Of a stretch of 64,000 nucleotides of DNA, positions 59,301 through 64,000 are shown in pieces. Every line of letters starts with the position of its first letter. The stretch's first letter is position 1. The notes under the pieces were generated by a model. That model saw nothing but the letters and a program-made list of their open reading frames with translations. It made no database searches and was not told where the DNA came from. Origin of the DNA: Perilla frutescens (lineage: Eukaryota > Streptophyta > Magnoliopsida > Lamiales > Lamiaceae); assembly GCA_026008535.1 (NCBI GenBank), contig BRKX01000009.1:52573001-52637000 (forward strand), given 5' to 3'. The translations under genes and the position numbers were made by a program.

Positions 59301-62300
59301 TCCCAAAGCACCGTGAGGCGTAAGCCTCGAGGAGAACCCAGGCGTAAGCCTCAACAATAAAAAGAAAATATAAAAAAAATCATAAAAATCATAAAAATCA
59401 TAAATTCATACCACAAAACACATAATTCCATAACAAACACAATAACCAAATCCAACAAACAAAAGATCCAAGTCCAACAAACACATAAAAGTTTTTTAAG
59501 TCTTAAATCATAATCCAAATTAGTTAAACTTCCAAGTCTAAACTTAGAGATTCAAAGCTCCAAGAATTTTTCAAGGTCCTCTTCTCCATCCTCATCTCCA
59601 TCATCTTCCTCATATTCTTCTTCATCCTCATCCACCAAGCTTTGAACATATTTTTGCTGCCTGCTACAGCTTAGTTGCGCCGCTGAGTCCAGCTGTGGAC
59701 CAACGTGTGCTGCTTAGTCCAGCCGCCGAGGAGTTGAGGAGAAGAGATGGAGGTGTTGAGAGGATGGTTATGTTTTCTGCTTTTTTCGCACGTCACGACT
59801 TGCGTATTACTCGGATTGAGCAATTTAGGGTTTTTAATTGTTGTGGGATTGTGGGCTAATTTTTTTGATGTTTAATTAGATGTGGGCTAGTTGGTCAAAG
59901 CCCAAAAGAGTAAAAAAAACCCAAAATATTTAATTTACAGGTTCAATCAGAGGCACACGCCTCTCACGCCTTGGCGTGAAACGCCTCAAGGCGGACCGCC
60001 TCACCGCCCATCGAGGCGTGGGTATCAGATAAAATGGCTGAGGCGGCGCTTCAGATCGTTTTTTCACCGCCTCACCTCGAGGCGTATGCCTCGACCGATT
60101 TTTAAAACGATGATTACACTTTCGATTGATATCCAAAAGTTCAAGGTTTAGCCCTTAAAGTTAATAGAAAAGTAAAGAAATGCGTCAAACTTGATGATTA
60201 TGGAATTTTTGCTGCTGTTAAAACATATGCTCATTTACTGAGAATGTGGGCCCAATATTTTATATTTCTTCCCTTGTTCTAATATCATTAATTAGAACAG
60301 ATTCCATTGTATTGGACAGTTAGTCAGTTACCAGAAAATTTATTATTAGCTTTTATTGTAGAGCTAACAGGCAGTTTCAGTTTTATGGTTTCTATTATAT
60401 TCTATGATACTCGGACTCTCCATTTTTGGTGACGCACCCATGTCGACACGACACGACACGGGATATGTGTCCAACACCTCGGAAAAATTTCCGACACGAC
60501 AAGTTTTCATCGGAGTGTGGCCGTTTTAGTTATTGGGTTTTTTTCCGAGGCAGAATCATGGAAGTAGGGTAGCGGGTGTTAATGAAAATGAAAAAGAAAG
60601 AAGATGCGGCGCATCTTGAGTCAAGATTCTTGACCATGAGAGAGAGAAGATATTATTTAATTTAGGGTTTTAGTAATTGATTGTGGCTTGGCTTTTTATT
60701 AAACTGTGGGCCACTAATTGTACTGCAACTCCAATCAATTACATAGTAAAATAATTACAGAATACACAATTAAATATATAATTGTATAAATATTTCTTAA
60801 AAAATATAACAAGGTAGCCGTGTCCCCGTACCCGTTTCTAATTTTTGAATCCTTTTTAATGTATCCACGTATCCTAAATTTTAGAGGTTAAAAAGTCGGA
60901 TTCCTAGATATGCACCCGTATCGGACACCCGTACCCGAGTCCGAGTAACATAGATTATATTTAATCAGAAAAAGGATATTTCAACCTTTAACAGTATGAC
61001 CCTAAATGCTATTATTTTGAATAAGAAGATTTGTCATTCACGTTCAATGTGTAAATTACTATCTTTGGTCCATCTTTTCTGTCTAAAATAGGCAACATAA
61101 ATGTTGGTTAATTTTATTTGATAATGTTTAATAATTATGTGGAAATTGCTGAAGTCCTATGCTTAATTTGACAGTTTATCTCTGGCACTATGAACCTGGT
61201 AGTTGGAAGTGACAATTCATTTTATAAATTCAATTACTAAATAAAATCATTTTAATCAATTTTCTTTTCCTGTGATTATTGAGCAAGTTTATCCTATGTT
61301 GCTAATTCCAGCCCCAGTGGACTGCATTTTGTGTCATGCAAGGGAGTATCATCTTATTTGCTCTCTCTTCATGGTGTGCACGATCCAAATCCTTTTAGCT
61401 CTGCACGATATAATGATATTGTCAATGATGCTGATCAATTGACTTCTGTTACTGTAAGTAGCTGTGTTATCTTCCTCTTTTATCCCACTCCTTAATTTTG
61501 TTCCTGTTTTAAATTTGTTCATGGTGAACGTGACTGGCTATGCAGCTTGCTACAGAGGATGATAATGAAATAGAGAACTTAGTATCCCGCGCATCATTAC
61601 CTCCTTTGGATTCTGCAGTAGGTAATCATGAGATCCAAGTTGTAGTAAATGCGGGGAATCTGCCTGAGGACAGAATAGGAGAGATTTTATGTTGCAACAA
61701 ATGCAATATAACCTTCAATGACAAAGATGAATTCATGCAGCACCAATCATCACTTCACCGGAAAAACAGAAACAAAAGTGTTATACGCATTACTGATGGA
61801 GTGATAATTAAGGATGGAAAATACGAATGCCAATTCTGTCATAAGACATTTAATGAAAGGCATCGGTACAATGGTCATGTTGGTACCCACGTGAGATTCC
61901 AAGCTAAGACTGCTGGAGAATCATCTCAGTCTGTTCATCCCAGTTCTTTCAACAAATTTCCTACTCAAGATATTGCAATGGAAGGATCATCAAAATCTCA
62001 TAATGCTATGGAAGTGTGTAATTCTATCACAAATAACGGGCCAAATATATGCTCACATCATGATAAAAATGATGAACATTTTGTTGATTTGGAAGAAGCT
62101 AGTGGCAACTTGAAAGGGATCAATAGAGCTACTGATATAGCCACTGAAACAAATCCTTGTTCAGCTGCTGAGGTTATCTTCTCTAGTAATGAGAATAAAA
62201 TTTTCCATGAAGATGCATCTCCGAATGATTCTACTGCTGAAATAAGTGATGATAGTTCCACTTTGCAAGGGAGGAGGTTGGAATCGTCTTTGTCACCCAA

Positions 62301-64000
62301 TGACGCTGCAGATAGTGATATGACCAGTCTGATTGAGAATTTGGCTGCTGTCAAGAAGCCCAAGCAAATCATGGTATCTAAAAGTTGTTTATTAGTTTCT
62401 AATGATCATGTGGAAGAATGTCCTCGAGTAAATTATAATCAGCATAACAATAGTGATCCTAGTTATCAAACAAGGAGTGAGCTCAAACTTGATTCTCAGA
62501 AGCTTGCAGTTAATGAATCAGTATTTGATCTTTCTGGTGCTCAAGGAGACCAGGACAAGAATTTAGCTGTTAGTATCAAGGAAAAGAGTCATTTGGAATA
62601 CTTGCCTTGTACGGCCATTGGTTCTACGGAGAACATATCAACTTCTGGATTAGAGGCATCTAAACTTGACAAAGATCCTACCATCAGTGTGCTGCCAACA
62701 GCTGATGATGAGAAAGCATGTCGAGAAGATAATATTCCTTTCTCTACAGTTAAATGCAAAGTCAATGAAACACTCAGTTTTGGTAAATGTGAGAATGATA
62801 GTTCTAAGGCAGATAATGATGGTGCGAATGGGCATGAGGAAATCCAATTTGGAATGTCTTCAGTTATTAAATCTTGGAATGAGCAAGAAAATGTGTCCAA
62901 AAAAGACGACACTGATGTATTCAGTCATCTGCTGGAGGTACCTGGGATGCAAGACTTGCCTAAAAGCCAATTAGTTGCTGATGATGAAAGCATGTACCAT
63001 TATGAAAACAGTGATGGTGAAGTTTGTAGAAGGGAGACAAAAGTACCTGAATTTGATAGTCTCAAAAATTTTGGGAATCGTCAATCTAGTGATCTTTTCA
63101 GCAGCAGTTGTGCTAGAATAAGTTCCAATTCCATTACAGGAACTGAGCAGGATACAAGACTTGGATGCTCTTCTTTTACATCTACAACTGATAAACAGTT
63201 ATCTGGAGAAGATAATATGATTTTGATGTTCAATGATACCATGGGAGAGCGCAGGCAGGATCCATCTGAGGGCATGTTACTTGATCGGTCTGGGGTTTCA
63301 GAAGTATCAAATGAGGCATATACATCGAATAAGATTTACAGCACCCCTGCTAATCCTTCTCAACTCAATGGAATTGAAAATGCTGGGAAACATGACCTGA
63401 GCCTTTCTTTTGGTAGTCTCCAGACAGATATGTGTGCAGAGTCGAATAGGGTTGAACGGGAAAGCTATCAAGCAAATAGCTTTAACATTGAATCTGTTGT
63501 CAATAAAACATATGCTGATCCAACACGTTCACGTATCCTAAGTAGTAATATAGCAGCTGATCTGGAACAAGACAGACCTTTTGGATATCCTAATTTATCC
63601 TTCAATGACAGAACACATGAGCCTGGCAGTAATTTTAATGTGGTTCACCCAGAAAGGGACTGGGATGGGACCAGAGGAAACAAGATAAGAAATTCTAGCC
63701 AGAATTTTATGGTTGGTTTTGGGAACAGCAGCTTGCAGACCAGTGAGTCTGTCGCAGCTGATGGTTCTTGGAGAACTGGTCATGACAATGTATTTGGAGA
63801 TTGTTTTGATGCTAATTCGGGTCCACATGTTCCATCATCAAGCTTTTTTCCAACTTTTGGCCTCACACCAAATAAGGTACCTTTTCAGAAATATTTATTG
63901 TGCAATATTAGATGCAGAAGATAATCCTAAAAGAATTGAATGGAGCAATCATTGATCTAATAATTTTCCATGTTATTTCTTGCAATTGTTCAGGATATCC
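56336..64000 (+). CDS. MBD8: MBD8-like methyl-CpG-binding-domain protein with AT-hook and two C2H2 fingers, 3' end outside window
   Basis: Exons are 56336-57306, 61312-61453, 61546-63876 and 63994 onward; all junctions are GT-AG and phases agree. The N-terminus (IPVVDLRLLSQSELYSLS and DRSVFNESAGSRKQTYSR) is the conserved start of plant MBD8-type proteins. An AT-hook KRKRGRPRK is at residues 175-183. The MBD (LPVGWKLLLSVKKKNGHVWL then CRRYISPSGLHFVSC) is at about 298-345 and is split by intron 1. Two zinc fingers follow: C421-x2-C424-x12-H-x4-H442 and C466-x2-C469-x12-H482-x3-H486. The rest is long, Ser/Asp-rich and probably disordered. It should act in the nucleus on DNA or chromatin; plant MBD8 has not been shown to need methylated CpG. 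The start has A at -3 and G at +4. Confidence 0.88.
58219..59060. mobile_element. hAT-type element with GAGGCGC subterminal repeats, in MBD8 intron 1
   Basis: The ends TAGTTTTAAAAAGC and, reversed, TAGTTTAAAAAAGC pair. Both carry clusters of AGGCGC/GCGCCT in opposite orientation. The flanking octamers TATGCTCT and ATTGCTGT match only 5 of 8. The minus strand encodes an acidic run (RRLLDEDEDVLED, then EMEEEEDIGEDKDD). Confidence 0.65.
59263..60112. mobile_element. hAT-type element with GAGGCG subterminal repeats, in MBD8 intron 1
   Basis: A perfect 8-bp duplication ATTACACT lies at 59255-59262 and 60113-60120. The ends are CAAGGTTTTAAAAGACG and, reversed, CATCGTTTTAAAAATCGG. GAGGCG repeats are dense at both ends. 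The minus strand has an acidic tail ending in a stop (QQKYVQSLVDEDEEEYEEDD to EDLEKFLEL), perhaps the 3' end of a captured transposase gene. Confidence 0.85.
60402..60953. mobile_element. hAT-type MITE, in MBD8 intron 1
   Basis: A perfect 8-bp duplication ATTATATT lies at 60394-60401 and 60954-60961. The ends are CTATGATACTCGGACTC and, reversed, CTATGTTACTCGGACTC. Inner copies of ACCCGTATCGGACACC and CACGACACG type occur near both ends. No ORF. Confidence 0.9.

Overview
The window is nuclear DNA of a flowering plant, most likely a eudicot. It has spliced protein genes with plant-only families (a PORR organelle RNA-binding protein and an MBD8-like methyl-CpG-binding protein), AT-rich spacers, and a dense stack of nested plant transposons. 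The exact order is not certain; LTR style and protein sequence would fit an asterid. No bacterial, organellar or rRNA content was seen.

Layout. (1) 1-11243: a decayed Ty3/gypsy element of the Tat lineage on the minus strand, with gag, protease, RT, two RNase H domains, integrase, one LTR and a PBS. Its other LTR lies left of the window. It carries an intron-containing coiled-coil gene antisense to pol (about 1-1290). A 3.5-kb solo LTR has split its gag (7140-10627, TSD GTTAC). (2) 11329-14330: an EXO70-like pseudogene split by a hAT-type element (11688-14219), itself split by a second hAT element (12010-14040). (3) 14330-18000: AT-rich spacer with microsatellites and two MITEs. (4) 18027-22350: two ordinary genes tail to tail, a single-exon PORR protein (+) and a four-exon leucine-rich-repeat protein (-). 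(5) 22351-26400: spacer with one MITE. (6) About 26425-46968: a multi-level nest. An outer TIR element holds a MULE-like element (26496-35384, 9-bp TSD) and a Ty1/copia element (35835-46302, TSD CCTTG). The MULE holds a solo LTR (27319-28736) and an Athila-like gag-protease element (28750-35291). The copia LTR holds a young gag-only element (39697-46076, TSD CTACA). (7) 46969-56330: a TIR-like element, a repeat-rich tract with a degenerate ~50-bp tandem repeat, a solo LTR (51067-52911) and unexplained spacer. (8) 56336-64000: an MBD8-like gene (+) running off the right edge, whose 4-kb first intron contains three hAT-type elements.

The only genes likely to act in the cell are the PORR protein (organelle RNA splicing), the LRR protein and the MBD8-like chromatin protein; they do not form a pathway.

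The most unusual signal is in the retroelements. The long LTRs carry short GC-rich, palindrome-rich islands with a motif private to each family. In the young gag-only element a near-palindrome (GTATGGGCATAC and variants) occurs ten times, in both LTRs, in gag in different reading frames and in the 3' non-coding part. That points to selection or spread at the nucleic-acid level rather than the protein level.
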